DNA of 64,000 bases, taken from Dokdonella koreensis DS-123 (lineage in GTDB: Bacteria > Pseudomonadota > Gammaproteobacteria > Xanthomonadales > Rhodanobacteraceae). The stretch is from NCBI RefSeq assembly GCF_001632775.1, contig NZ_CP015249.1, positions 3,266,686-3,330,685 of the forward strand, written 5' to 3'. Of the stretch, positions 37,480 through 47,003 are shown one piece after another; position 1 is the first letter of the stretch; each line of letters starts with the position of its first letter. A program made the translations under genes and the position numbers. The notes beneath the pieces are model-generated. The model did no database searches. It was not told the origin of the DNA and was given only the letters and a program-made list of their open reading frames with translations.

Positions 37480-40400
37480 TTATACCTCGACCGCGTAGCC
37501 GCCGACTGCGCCATCCAGGCGCTGCCGCATCGAGACGCGCGCATACCCTACCAGGTCGTCCACCAGGCTGTAGACGACCGGGATCACCAGCAGGCACAGC
37601 ACGGTCGACGTCACGAGCCCGCCGATCACGACGATCGCCATCGGCGCGCGGAAGCTCGGATCGGCGCCGATGCCGAGCGCGACCGGCAGCATGCCGGCCC
37701 CCATCGCGATCGTCGTCATGACGATCGGCCGGGCGCGCTTGCGGCAGGCATCGACGATCGCGCACCGGCGGCCCTTGCCGTGGTCCCGGCGGGCGATGAC
37801 GACGTAGTCCACCAGCAGGATCGCGTTCTTGGTGGTGATGCCCATCAGCATGATCAAGCCGATCATCGACGGCATCGACAGGCTGGCACCGGTCACCCAC
37901 AGCGCAAGGAACGCGCCCGGGATCGACAGCACCAGCGCCACCAGCACGGTCAACGGCTGCGCGAAGTCCTTCAGCAGCAGCACCAGCACCATGTACACGC
38001 ACAGCACGCCCGCGGCCATCGCCAGCAAGAAGCCCCGGGCCAGCTCGCCCATGGCTTCCGCGTCGCCGGTGGCGGCCTGGACGATGCCGTGCGGCAGGTT
38101 GCGCAGGCTCGGCAGCGCCGCCGCCGCACGCTCGACGTCGCCCAGCGGGCGGCCGTTGAGCTCCACCTTGAGGGTGACGTTGCGCTGGCGGTCGTAGCGC
38201 GTCAGCTCGGACGGGCCGCTGGCGATCGCCAGGTCCGCGACGCTCTCCAGCGGCACCGGCCCGCGCGCGCCGGGTACCGGCAGCCGTCGCAGCACGTCCA
38301 GGTCGTCGCGGCCCCGATCGGCCAGCCGTACCACCACCGGCACCTGGCGCTCACCGAGATTCAGTTTGGCGAGGGCCTGGTCGTAGTCGCCCGCGGTGGC
38401 GATCCGCAGCGTCTCGGCGATCGCCGCCGAGGTGACGCCGAGGTCCGCGGCGCGTGCGAAATCGGGCTGGACGACCAGCTCCGGCCGCACCAGGCTGGCC
38501 GAAGAGGTCACCGCGCCGACACCGGGAATCCCGCGCAGCTCGCGCTCGACGCGGCCGGCATGACGCGCCAGCAATGCCCCGTCCTCCGAGGCCAGCACCA
38601 GCTGGTAGCCCTCGCTGTCGCCACCGGCGCCCACGCCGATCCGCACGCCCGGCAGCACCGACAGCGCCTGCCGCAGCGTGGCCTCGATCATCGCCCGGGT
38701 CAGGCCGTCGCGCTGGCCGCGCGGTACCAGGTTCACGGTGAGCACGGCCGTCGTCACGCTCGCGACCGGCGCCGCCTCGTCCGGATCGCCGCTGCCACCG
38801 CTGCCGCCACCGACGGCGGTGTAGACCGAGGTCACGTACGGAAGCGCACCGATCCGCGCGCGCGCCTGCTCGGCGACGGCCAGCGTATCGCCCAGCCGGC
38901 TGCCCGGCGGCAGCGCGACGGTCACCTGCGTATGGTCGCCGTCATCAGCCGGAATGAACTCGCCGGGCAGCTGCGTGGCGACGAGCAGGCCGAGGGCCAC
39001 CAGCAGCGCGGCCGTGCCGATCGTCAGCGCGCGATGGCGCAGGCACGTCCGCACGATCCACAGGTACCGCGCCAGCCAGCGCGGCGCGGCCGGCGGGCGC
39101 TGCGGCGCCGCCAGGAAATACGCCGCCAGCGTCGGCGTCAGCATGCGGGCGACCACCAGCGAGAAGAACACCGCCACCGCCGCGGTCCAACCGAACTGCA
39201 CGAAGTACTGGCCGACCGTCCCGCCCATCAGCGACGTCGGCACGAACACCGCGATCAGCGTGAACGTGGTCGCGATCACCGCCAGCCCGATCTCGTCGGC
39301 CGCCTCCGTCGCCGCGCGCAGCGGTGTCTTGCCCATCCGCCGGTGCCGCTCGATGTTCTCGATCTCGACGATCGCATCGTCCACCAGCACGCCGATCACC
39401 AGCGACAGCGACAGCAGCGAGACCGTGTTCAGCGTGAAGCCCAGCAGGTGCATGACCGCGAACGTCGGGATCGCCGACAGCGGCAGCGCCACCGCGGCGA
39501 TCAGTGTCGCCCGCCAGTCGCGCAGGAACCCCAACACCACCAGCACCGCCAGCGCAGCGCCCTCGACCATCAGCATCATCGAGCCGCGGTAGTTCTCGGC
39601 GATCGGGCCGACGTGGTCGACCGCCTCGGCGAACGCGATATCCGGATGCGCGGCCGCCAGTTCCGCGATCGTGGCGCGCGCGGCCGCGGCCACCTCCAGC
39701 TCGCCGGCACCGCGCGCACGCAGCACCTCGAACGCCACCACCGGCCTGCCGTCCATCAGCGCGGCCGCACGCGGCTCCGCCGTGGTATCCGACACCGTCG
39801 CGACCTGGGCCAGGCGAATCCGGCGCCCGTCGCCCAGCGCCAGATCCAGGTTCTCGATTGCCTGCGCGGATGCCACCGTGCCCAGCGTGCGCACCGACTG
39901 CTCGGCCCCGCCGAGCGTGACGCGCCCGCCGGACGCCTCCTGCTGCAGCGCGCGCAACTGCCGGGAGATGTCGGCCGCGCCGGCGTTCAGCGCCAGCAGC
40001 CGCTGCGGGTCGAGCGCGACGCGGATCTCGCGGTCCAAGCCGCCGACGCGCGACACCGCGCCGATGCCCGGCACCGCCAGCAGCCGCCGCGTGACCTGGC
40101 CGTCGACGAACCACGACAGCGCCTCGTCGTCGCGCCGTGTCGAGGACACCGTGTAGATCGTGACTGGTGTGCTGGCCAGCTCGAGCTTTTCGATCACCGG
40201 GTCCTGCAGGTCTGCCGGCAGCCGGGCGCGCGTGCGTGCCACCGCGTCGCGCACGTCGTCCATCGCCGCCTGCACCGGCGTGCCGACGCGGAACTCCGCC
40301 GTGATGCGCGCTGTGCCGTCGCTCAACACGCTGGTGAGGTGCTTGAGGCCCTGCACGTTCGCCAGCGCGTCCTCGATCTTGCGCGCCACGTCGTTCTCCA

Positions 40401-40581
40401 GCTGCGCCGGCGAGGCACCCGGCAGCACCGCGGTGACCGTGACCACGGGGAAGTCGATGTCCGGGAAGTTCTGCACCTTCATCGCCGCGAAGCCCGCCAG
40501 CCCCGCCAGCGTCAGCAGGATGAAAAGCAGCGTGACGGCGACCGGGTTGCGGATCGACCAGGCCGAGACGTTGAGGTTCAC
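37480..40581 (-). CDS. RND efflux transporter permease (HAE-1 type)
   Basis: A 1033-residue inner membrane proton antiporter of the AcrB/MexB class. It starts MNLNVSAWSIRNPVAVTLLF and carries PNFPDIDFP-like docking text (VQNFPDIDFPVV), two large periplasmic loops and twelve membrane helices. The proton-relay pair is in VLVDDAIVEIEN at about residue 400. The length is typical. The ATG overlaps the adaptor-gene stop. No TolC-type outer membrane gene lies in the operon, so it probably borrows one encoded elsewhere. Confidence 0.95.
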   Translation of the reverse strand: MNLNVSAWSIRNPVAVTLLFILLTLAGLAGFAAMKVQNFPDIDFPVVTVTAVLPGASPAQLENDVARKIEDALANVQGLKHLTSVLSDGTARITAEFRVGTPVQAAMDDVRDAVARTRARLPADLQDPVIEKLELASTPVTIYTVSSTRRDDEALSWFVDGQVTRRLLAVPGIGAVSRVGGLDREIRVALDPQRLLALNAGAADISRQLRALQQEASGGRVTLGGAEQSVRTLGTVASAQAIENLDLALGDGRRIRLAQVATVSDTTAEPRAAALMDGRPVVAFEVLRARGAGELEVAAAARATIAELAAAHPDIAFAEAVDHVGPIAENYRGSMMLMVEGAALAVLVVLGFLRDWRATLIAAVALPLSAIPTFAVMHLLGFTLNTVSLLSLSLVIGVLVDDAIVEIENIERHRRMGKTPLRAATEAADEIGLAVIATTFTLIAVFVPTSLMGGTVGQYFVQFGWTAAVAVFFSLVVARMLTPTLAAYFLAAPQRPPAAPRWLARYLWIVRTCLRHRALTIGTAALLVALGLLVATQLPGEFIPADDGDHTQVTVALPPGSRLGDTLAVAEQARARIGALPYVTSVYTAVGGGSGGSGDPDEAAPVASVTTAVLTVNLVPRGQRDGLTRAMIEATLRQALSVLPGVRIGVGAGGDSEGYQLVLASEDGALLARHAGRVERELRGIPGVGAVTSSASLVRPELVVQPDFARAADLGVTSAAIAETLRIATAGDYDQALAKLNLGERQVPVVVRLADRGRDDLDVLRRLPVPGARGPVPLESVADLAIASGPSELTRYDRQRNVTLKVELNGRPLGDVERAAAALPSLRNLPHGIVQAATGDAEAMGELARGFLLAMAAGVLCVYMVLVLLLKDFAQPLTVLVALVLSIPGAFLALWVTGASLSMPSMIGLIMLMGITTKNAILLVDYVVIARRDHGKGRRCAIVDACRKRARPIVMTTIAMGAGMLPVALGIGADPSFRAPMAIVVIGGLVTSTVLCLLVIPVVYSLVDDLVGYARVSMRQRLDGAVGGYAVEV

Positions 40582-41777
40582 GGACTACTCCGCGGCGGTG
40601 CGGACCGCTCCGGCGGCGGCGCGTTCGATTCGGTCACGTCCGCGTCGGCCGTGCTCGACACCGGCACGGCGGCCGCACCCGGCCCCAGCTCGCCGACCAC
40701 GCGCACCGTGTCCCCCTCGCTCAGGAAGCCCAGACCCGCGGCGATGACCGGCTCCGACGCCGCGAGTCCCGCCGTGATCTCGATCCGGTCGTCGACCGAC
40801 CGGCCGACGTCCACCTTCTGCACGACCACGCGCGACGCGACACTCACGCGCATGACGGTGTGGAAGCCGTCGCGCAGCAGCACCGCGCTGCGTGGCAGCG
40901 TCAGCGCCCAGCGATCACCCACCGCGATATGGCCGCTGACGAACGCACCCGCACGCACCGCGCTGCCGCGCGGCAGGTCCGCATAGGCCAGGCCCGTATG
41001 CGTCGCCACGTCGATCACCGGCCCCAGCCTGCGCAGCGTGCCGTGGATCGGCGCGTGGCCCGGCAGGCTGATCGTCGCCGCCTGGCCGGGCGCGAGCGCA
41101 TCCAGGTCCGCCGCCGACACCGCCGCCCGCCATTCGAGGCGGCCATCGCGGATCAGGCGGAACAGCTCCTGCCCCGCAGTGACCACCGCCCCCACCGTCG
41201 CCGGCCGCGCCGTGATGACACCGTCGCTCGGCGCCAGCACGCGCGTCTGCGCCAGGCGCAGGCCGACGCGCCGCTCCACCGCCCGCGCCGCGTCCAGCCG
41301 CGCCCGCGCCGTCGCCGCGCCGGCCGCGTATTGCCCCACCTGCTGCGCGGCGATCGCGCCGGTGGCACCCAGCCGTCCCGCGCGGCGATGGTTGGTCTCG
41401 GCCTCCCCGGCCTCGGCCGCCGCCTGCGCGACCGCCGCGCGCACCTCCGCCAGCTCCGCCTCGATCGTGTCGGCCTTGAACAACGCCAGCACCTGGCCGC
41501 GCGTCACCGTATCGCCGACATTGACGCGCACCTCGGTCAGGCGCAGCCCGTCCGCCTCCGCGCCGACGCTCGCCTCCTGCCAGGCCACGACATGGCCCGT
41601 CGCCGACACGCGTACCGGCAGCACGCTCTCCTGTGGCCGGATCAGCGTCACCGACAGCACCGGTACCGGCGATGCGTCCACCCCGCCGTCGGCCTCGCGC
41701 GCCCGGCCCTGCCCGAACAGCGCGAGCGCAACAACGGCAAGCCCGGCGCAGGCCAGGGCGATCAAACCACGCTTCAT
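40578..41777 (-). CDS. RND efflux periplasmic adaptor (membrane fusion protein)
   Basis: A 399-residue HlyD-type adaptor that links the RND pump to an outer membrane channel. An N-terminal signal/anchor (GLIALACAGLAVVALALFG) is followed by the lipoyl half-motif EASVGAEADGLRLTEVRVNVGD, a coiled-coil hairpin rich in Ala and Glu (about 110-185), the second lipoyl half (RVLAPSDGVITARPA) and a beta-barrel domain. The ATG at 41777 (MKRGLIAL) was preferred to a GTG 18 nt upstream. It is first in the pump operon. Confidence 0.92.
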   Translation of the reverse strand: MKRGLIALACAGLAVVALALFGQGRAREADGGVDASPVPVLSVTLIRPQESVLPVRVSATGHVVAWQEASVGAEADGLRLTEVRVNVGDTVTRGQVLALFKADTIEAELAEVRAAVAQAAAEAGEAETNHRRAGRLGATGAIAAQQVGQYAAGAATARARLDAARAVERRVGLRLAQTRVLAPSDGVITARPATVGAVVTAGQELFRLIRDGRLEWRAAVSAADLDALAPGQAATISLPGHAPIHGTLRRLGPVIDVATHTGLAYADLPRGSAVRAGAFVSGHIAVGDRWALTLPRSAVLLRDGFHTVMRVSVASRVVVQKVDVGRSVDDRIEITAGLAASEPVIAAGLGFLSEGDTVRVVGELGPGAAAVPVSSTADADVTESNAPPPERSAPPRSSP

Positions 41778-41883
41778 GTCGCGACGGGACCTCACGGATC
41801 GGATGCGGGACGACCCGTCGCCGCCGGCGAGGGGGCAGGCTCGCCGTGGCGGCTTCGGGTCGGTGCCGATCGTGGGGCGGGGA

Positions 41884-41899
41884 TGTCGGTGAAATGTCG
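41884..41899 (-). promoter_or_regulatory. Probable response-regulator site upstream of the pump operon
   Basis: The plus strand reads TGTCGGTGAAATGTCG, a direct repeat of TGTCG with 11-bp period. It lies about 107-122 bp upstream of the adaptor start codon. Orientation and distance match the copy upstream of the mipA-like gene, and 14 of 16 bases are identical. Confidence 0.6.
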
Positions 41900-42031
41900 C
41901 GCGGCGCGGTCACGCGCACGACGGCGAGCACAGGCATGCAAGCCTGCGGGCGGCTACCGGTCCGATCGACATTCCTTCGCGGCCGGTCGGGGCCGGTGCC
42001 GGCCGCCTTGTGGCGCGCGATCTTTTCCGCC

Positions 42032-42054
42032 GGGCCTGACGGCCGAGCAGGCCC
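42032..42054 (-). terminator. Hairpin after the ABC-M1 fusion gene
   Basis: A 6-bp stem (GGGCCT / AGGCCC) lies 53 nt downstream of the fusion-gene stop, in the 329-bp gap before the pump operon. It has no U-tract. The gap contains nothing else recognisable except the response-regulator site nearer the pump operon. Confidence 0.3.
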
Positions 42055-42106
42055 CGGCGATCCTCGGGCGGTGCCCGGCGTGGCCGGCGCCTCGTGGCGC
42101 GGCGCG

Positions 42107-45100
42107 CTACGGGCCGACCGGCGCGACGTTGTCGCGGGCGTTCCGGTCGATGTAGGCGTTGTACGGGTCCACGCCGGCGTGGGTGGGCCTTGCGTCGGTG
42201 ACGAAGCGGAAGACCTGCGATCCGCTGCGCACCGGCTGCCGCTCGATGAGGATCACGCGCGCGCCGTCGAAGGCGCGGCTCCCCGGCTCGGCGGTGAACA
42301 GGCCCAGCTCGATGGCCTCGTCGAGGGGCGCGTCCTGCTCTGCGCCGCGACCGTCCGCATGGACCTTGCGCGCCTCCACCGGCACGGTCACGTCCCATCG
42401 CCCGTCGGCCCGCTGCACGGCCCGGGGCTGTGTGACCTTGAGGTCGTAGAGCGTGATCCGCTCGAACAGGTCGGTGATCAGCGCCTGCTGCTCGGGCGTG
42501 CGCGCTTCCTCGCGCAGCAGGGCGACCAGGTCCACCGAGCGCGGGTACGGCGGCGTCGTGAAGCGGTAGCGGTCGACGAAGCGCTTCAGCGCGCGGTTGA
42601 CCGCGTCCTCGCCGAGCCGTTGCTGGAGCAGGTACATCGCGAGCGCACCCTTTCCATAGGCGACGTGTTTCTGGCTGATCTCGACGCTGACGAGCGGCGC
42701 CTCCTCGATCACCTGGGTGCGGCGGCCGCTCAGGTAGCGGTCCAGCTGGAACTGCAGGAAACGGCGGATCCTGTCCTCCCCGTGGAGGCGCTTCATCACC
42801 ATCAGCGCGGAGTACTGCGCCAGCGTCTCGTACAGCAGGCCGGCGCCCTGCATCCGGGCCCCCAGGACCTGGTGCCCCCACCACTGGTGGGCGAGCTCGT
42901 GAGCGGTGACCATCGTGACCACGTCGATCGCGTCCGGGTCCTCCAGGTCCATCGCGAAGCCGGCCGTCTCCCCGAGCGGAATGGTGTTCGCAAAGGCCTG
43001 GGCGCCCGACCGGTAGGCGGGCGTCTCGACGATCCGCGCCTGGTCGAATTGGTAGGGACCGAAGGCCTGGCCGTAGTAGTCGATGGAGGCCTGCATCGCC
43101 GTCATCATGCGATCGACGTTCCAGGGGTGCGCAGGATGGAAGTAGATCGCGTGCTCGACGCCCGCGTGGACCTGCCGCCTGACGGCGTAGCGGCCCGACT
43201 GGATCGAGAAGTAGTTCTTGATCGGCGTGTCGGACACGAAGCGGACGATGCGGCGGCCGTTCTCGACCCGCTCCGACACCGGCTTGCCGGGGGCGATCGG
43301 GACCTGGTCGGCGGTGGTGGAGACGGTGATGTCCGCCGTGGTCCAGCCGACGTCGCCGCCGGGCAGGAGGTAGGTGGCCGCCACATCGTCCAGCCGCGGC
43401 AGCGGTTGCAGATCCGGCAGGCCGAGTGCGCGGCGCACCGCCGGCGACTCGATCAGGCCCACGTCGCTCATGCCGATCCGCGGCGTCAGCTCGAACGTGT
43501 CGAGGTCGGTGCCGTTCGGCGCCAGGCCGGTCTCGGTGCCGGCGGCCCGGAACCCGACCTGCTCGCGGCGGGTGTGGAAGGCGAGCGAGCGCGCCTCCCC
43601 CGGCTGCATCGGCGTGTCGAGGCGATAGATGCGGTAGCCGAACGCTGCGTCGTCGCGTTCCAACCGCGCCGCCGGGAATTCCAGCTCGACCAGCACGAGA
43701 TCGCGATTCACGAGGCGCACGTGCACCTGCTCGATCGGCGATCCGGTGTCGTTGACCAGCCGGTAGCGGCCGCGCACCTCGGCACGGATCGCCTCCGGGT
43801 ACAGCGCCACGTCCAGTTCCACGCGCCTGACCGCCGGTTGCGGCAAGCGCGCGTAGCGGAAGAAGCGCTTCTCGTACTCGGCCAGGTAGCGCTGCGTGTC
43901 CGCGTCGGTGCGGAAGTCGTTCAGGACCAGCGTGTTGTAGACGATCCAGGCGCCGCTCAGCACGCACAGCGCCGCTGCCCCGGCGGCCGCCAGCCCGGCC
44001 GGGCCGGCCAGCCGCGCGGGCATCCGGCGCAGCCGCGGCATCAGGCGCGCCTCGGCGCCGCGCGGCCAGAGCCGCTGTGCCGCCACCAGCAGCAGCACCG
44101 CCGTCGCGGCCCAGAACAGCCGGAACCACCAGGCCGCCTCCCAGAAGAGGCCGGCACCGGCCAGGTCGGACAGCGGTACGGCCGGCACGCTGCCGTACAC
44201 GAACAGCGGATGCTCCAGCCCCAGCGAGGGTCCGAAGAAGCGCAGCGCGAGGTACAGCACCATCACGCCCCAGCCGGCGTACTTGCTGGGGCTGAGCGCC
44301 TGGACGAACACCGCCAGCGCCGCGATCAGCAGCGCGTCCACCGCGCCCGGCAGCAGATACCAGAGCAGGTAGCCGCCGGGCGCGAGGTCCACGCCGCCCC
44401 ACAGCAGCTGCACGGCCATGCCGACCGCCGCGCCGACGAGCAGCGTCGAGAACAGCACCAGCGCCAGCCCGAGCACCTTCGGCAGCATCAGGGACCACGC
44501 CGGGAGCGCCGTCGCGTCGATGATCTCGTGCATCCGGCGTTCGCGCTCGCGCCACACCAGCTCGCCGCCGTAGTAGGTGGCGATGACGACCAGGAGCGTC
44601 TCGAAGCTGGCCCCGATGATCGGTACGGACACCGACGTCAGCGGACGGAGCGCCGCGCCGACCCAGCCCGACGCGGTCAACAGGTTCGCGAGCGTGACCA
44701 CGCAGGCGACGAGCAGGAGGATCAGGAACAGCGAGCTGCCGAGGATGTAACGCGCCTCCATCGCGGCGCGTGCGACGAACTGCGTCCGCGCGGTACGGCC
44801 ATCGAAGCGTGGCTCCGCCAGCCGCGCGAAGCGCGCGCCTGTGCCGGCCTCGCAGGACGACACGACCGGCGCACCCCGTCGATGCAGCCGGCGTTGCCGG
44901 CGCCGCGACAGGCGCCGCTCCGCGAACCGGAACCGGTGCCAGGTCAACGCCAGCAGGGCGATCGACAGGCCCACCCACAGCAGCCGGCTCTGCAGCATCA
45001 GGGCCGTGATGGGAATCGCCCCGGCGTTGAGCTCCGCCGCCGTGTAGTAGCGCGATGTCGCCATGTAGGCCGACAGGCCGAGGGGATCGGCCAGCACGCG

Positions 45101-45712
45101 CAGGCCGGCGAGCTGCGGCTGCCCCTCCATCAGCCGCTGGGAGACCAGGTACAGGGCCAGCAGTAGCACCACCCCGACGAAGGTCCCGGCCGTCGAGCGC
45201 GTCGCGGTGGCCAGCGCGAACAGGATCGCGCAGATGATCAGCGCGTTCGGTAACGCGAACAGCCCGTAGCCGTACGCGAAGGCGGCGAGCCGGTGGGGCC
45301 CGAGCATCGTCGGGTCGGCGAACGGCATCAGCGTGCCGAGCCACTGGCCGGCGGTCGCGGCCGCCAGGAGGAGCGCAGCCACCGCGAAGGCGCCGAGAAA
45401 ACGGCCGAACAGGTAGCTCGCCTTGCTGATGCCCGTGGTGCGCAGGATCGGACCGAAGCCCGTCTGGTCGTCGCGCACGATGACGTTCGAGACGAAGGCC
45501 GCGCCGACGAACAGGAACACGAGCGACACCAGCAGGTGGGACACGATGATCGAATGCGGGCTGTTGTACAGCACGTTCCCGCCGCCGATGGTCAGGAGCT
45601 TCGCCACCGCCATGTCGACGAAGGCCCCCAGGAAGAGCGCCGCCGCAGACACGGCGAACAGCGGGCTGCGGACCTGGTAGCGGAATTCGAACGCCGCGAT
45701 CGTGCCGAGCAT
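42107..45712 (-). CDS. ABC-2 permease fused to an M1-family metallopeptidase
   Basis: A 1201-residue protein. The N-terminal 590 or so residues form two sets of membrane helices of ABC-2 type, separated by an Arg-rich cytoplasmic loop near residue 270 (RRLSRRRQRRLHRR). The C-terminal 570 or so residues form an M1 (gluzincin) peptidase domain: the zinc motif HELAHQWW at about 936-943 and the third ligand Glu in LLYETLAQYSA about 19 residues on. The peptidase domain should face the periplasm. Such fusions occur in several Proteobacteria and pair with an ABC ATPase, here 12 nt upstream. Substrate and purpose are unknown; peptide or bacteriocin handling is a guess. Confidence 0.88.
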   Translation of the reverse strand: MLGTIAAFEFRYQVRSPLFAVSAAALFLGAFVDMAVAKLLTIGGGNVLYNSPHSIIVSHLLVSLVFLFVGAAFVSNVIVRDDQTGFGPILRTTGISKASYLFGRFLGAFAVAALLLAAATAGQWLGTLMPFADPTMLGPHRLAAFAYGYGLFALPNALIICAILFALATATRSTAGTFVGVVLLLALYLVSQRLMEGQPQLAGLRVLADPLGLSAYMATSRYYTAAELNAGAIPITALMLQSRLLWVGLSIALLALTWHRFRFAERRLSRRRQRRLHRRGAPVVSSCEAGTGARFARLAEPRFDGRTARTQFVARAAMEARYILGSSLFLILLLVACVVTLANLLTASGWVGAALRPLTSVSVPIIGASFETLLVVIATYYGGELVWRERERRMHEIIDATALPAWSLMLPKVLGLALVLFSTLLVGAAVGMAVQLLWGGVDLAPGGYLLWYLLPGAVDALLIAALAVFVQALSPSKYAGWGVMVLYLALRFFGPSLGLEHPLFVYGSVPAVPLSDLAGAGLFWEAAWWFRLFWAATAVLLLVAAQRLWPRGAEARLMPRLRRMPARLAGPAGLAAAGAAALCVLSGAWIVYNTLVLNDFRTDADTQRYLAEYEKRFFRYARLPQPAVRRVELDVALYPEAIRAEVRGRYRLVNDTGSPIEQVHVRLVNRDLVLVELEFPAARLERDDAAFGYRIYRLDTPMQPGEARSLAFHTRREQVGFRAAGTETGLAPNGTDLDTFELTPRIGMSDVGLIESPAVRRALGLPDLQPLPRLDDVAATYLLPGGDVGWTTADITVSTTADQVPIAPGKPVSERVENGRRIVRFVSDTPIKNYFSIQSGRYAVRRQVHAGVEHAIYFHPAHPWNVDRMMTAMQASIDYYGQAFGPYQFDQARIVETPAYRSGAQAFANTIPLGETAGFAMDLEDPDAIDVVTMVTAHELAHQWWGHQVLGARMQGAGLLYETLAQYSALMVMKRLHGEDRIRRFLQFQLDRYLSGRRTQVIEEAPLVSVEISQKHVAYGKGALAMYLLQQRLGEDAVNRALKRFVDRYRFTTPPYPRSVDLVALLREEARTPEQQALITDLFERITLYDLKVTQPRAVQRADGRWDVTVPVEARKVHADGRGAEQDAPLDEAIELGLFTAEPGSRAFDGARVILIERQPVRSGSQVFRFVTDARPTHAGVDPYNAYIDRNARDNVAPVGP

Positions 45713-45724
45713 GTTCTTCGCGCC

Positions 45725-46603
45725 TCAGGCCGCGCGGCGGGCGTGCGCCAGGGTGCAGAAGTAGACGTCCTCCAGGTCGCCCTCGTGGGGCGTGAAGCCG
45801 TCGCCCGGGTCCGTATCGGAAAGCACGTGGACCATCGTTCGCCCGGCGGACAGGCGGGTCGAGACCACCGGGTGGCGCGCCTTGTAGCCCTCGAGCTCGG
45901 CCCGCTCGATCGTCTTCGTCCAGAGCCGGCCGCGCGTGCCGCGGATCAGCTCGAGCGGTGCGCCCTCCAGCTGGATGCGCCCGCCCGCGAGCACCGCCAT
46001 GCGCGGGCACAGGTCCGCCACGTCGCCGACGATGTGGGTCGAGAGGATGACGACCACGTTCTCGCCGATCTCCGCGAGCAGGTCGAGGAAGCGGTTGCGC
46101 TCCTCCGGGTCGAGGCCCGCCGTCGGCTCGTCGACGACGATGAGCCAGGGGTTGCCGATCAGCGCCTGGGCAATGCCGAAGCGCTGGCGCATGCCGCCCG
46201 ACAAGCCCGCCAGCGCCTTCTTGCGGACACCCCAGAGGTTGACCTGGTGCAGCAGGGCCTCGACCGTCTGCCGGCGCTCGGCCGCCACCCCGATGCCTTT
46301 CAGCGCGGCCATGTGATGGAGCATGTCGTAGGCCGAAACCCGCGGATAGACCCCGAAATCCTGCGGCAGGTAGCCCAGCCTGCGCCGCAGCCGCTGGGGT
46401 TCGGCGATCACGTCGATCTCCCCGAAACGGATGCTTCCTTCCGTTGGCACCTGCAACGTGGCGATCGTCCGCATCAGGGTCGACTTGCCGGCACCGTTCG
46501 GCCCCAGCAGCCCGTACATGCCCCGCGGGATCGACAGCGTCACCTGATCGAGCGCGCGCGTGCCGTTGCCGTAGACGTGGCTGAGGTGGGTGAGCTCGAG
46601 CAT
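45725..46603 (-). CDS. ABC transporter ATP-binding protein partnered with the M1-fused permease
   Basis: A 292-residue ATPase with Walker A GPNGAGKST (34-42), signature LSGGM (134-138) and Walker B LIVVDEP (154-160). The C-terminal region is that of ABC-2 exporters (EGDLEDVYFCTLAHARR). The ATG at 46603 has AGGGG seven bases upstream. It is the first gene of a two-gene operon with the permease-peptidase. A promoter-like AT-rich patch with an imperfect dyad lies about 35-55 nt upstream. Confidence 0.92.
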   Translation of the reverse strand: MLELTHLSHVYGNGTRALDQVTLSIPRGMYGLLGPNGAGKSTLMRTIATLQVPTEGSIRFGEIDVIAEPQRLRRRLGYLPQDFGVYPRVSAYDMLHHMAALKGIGVAAERRQTVEALLHQVNLWGVRKKALAGLSGGMRQRFGIAQALIGNPWLIVVDEPTAGLDPEERNRFLDLLAEIGENVVVILSTHIVGDVADLCPRMAVLAGGRIQLEGAPLELIRGTRGRLWTKTIERAELEGYKARHPVVSTRLSAGRTMVHVLSDTDPGDGFTPHEGDLEDVYFCTLAHARRAA

Positions 46604-46637
46604 GGGGCGCCCCTGGGACCAGTTCCGCGGCACACTG

Positions 46638-46657
46638 ACATAGTGTTCTACTAATGT
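46638..46657 (-). promoter_or_regulatory. Imperfect dyad and promoter region of the ABC-M1 operon
   Basis: ACATAGT-GTTCT-ACTAATGT is an imperfect inverted repeat in a short AT-rich patch 35-54 nt before the ATPase start. On the minus strand TTGGTG and CTATGT, 18 bp apart, could serve as -35 and -10, so a protein bound to the dyad would block the promoter. The regulator is not evident nearby. Confidence 0.35.
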
Positions 46658-47003
46658 AAATCACCAATTCAGCACTGGCGCAGCGCGCTGTGCGGCGCTC
46701 TCGGAGCTATGGACTTGCGTCTGGAGGTAGCTGCCCCTGCCCTCGCGTTCGGCCCGCCCGTGGTCGCGCTTCCTTCCTGGATGGGCGTCGGGCGGGCACA
46801 CGCAGCTGCCGGGACCGCGGCGGCCGAGGCGGGCAACCGCAGAGGCAAGCCCCTCGGACGGGGGCAGCGAGCGGATCTCAAGTCGGACGTAGTGGAACCG
46901 ATTCCCTAGGGGTGCTGTCCGGAGGGCGGCTCACGCACGACCGCGCAAGTGAGAACCCCAGCGCCGACAACGGCACCTGGAACCATCGATCGTGAAGTGA
47001 AGG
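46658..47003. other. Intergenic region without recognised features
   Basis: About 345 bp between the ABC-M1 operon and the secreted-protein cluster. Short open frames occur on both strands, but none has a plausible start or a recognisable product. No repeat or terminator stands out. It marks the left edge of a region with visibly lower GC content. Confidence 0.3.

Noticed and set aside
41910-46667. A minus-strand open frame of about 1585 codons over the ABC-M1 operon
   Set aside because: It is the alternate frame of two well-supported genes and has the Arg/Ala/Gly-rich composition of shadow frames.
46658-47003. Short open frames on both strands
   Set aside because: None has a good start signal, conserved motif or plausible composition.
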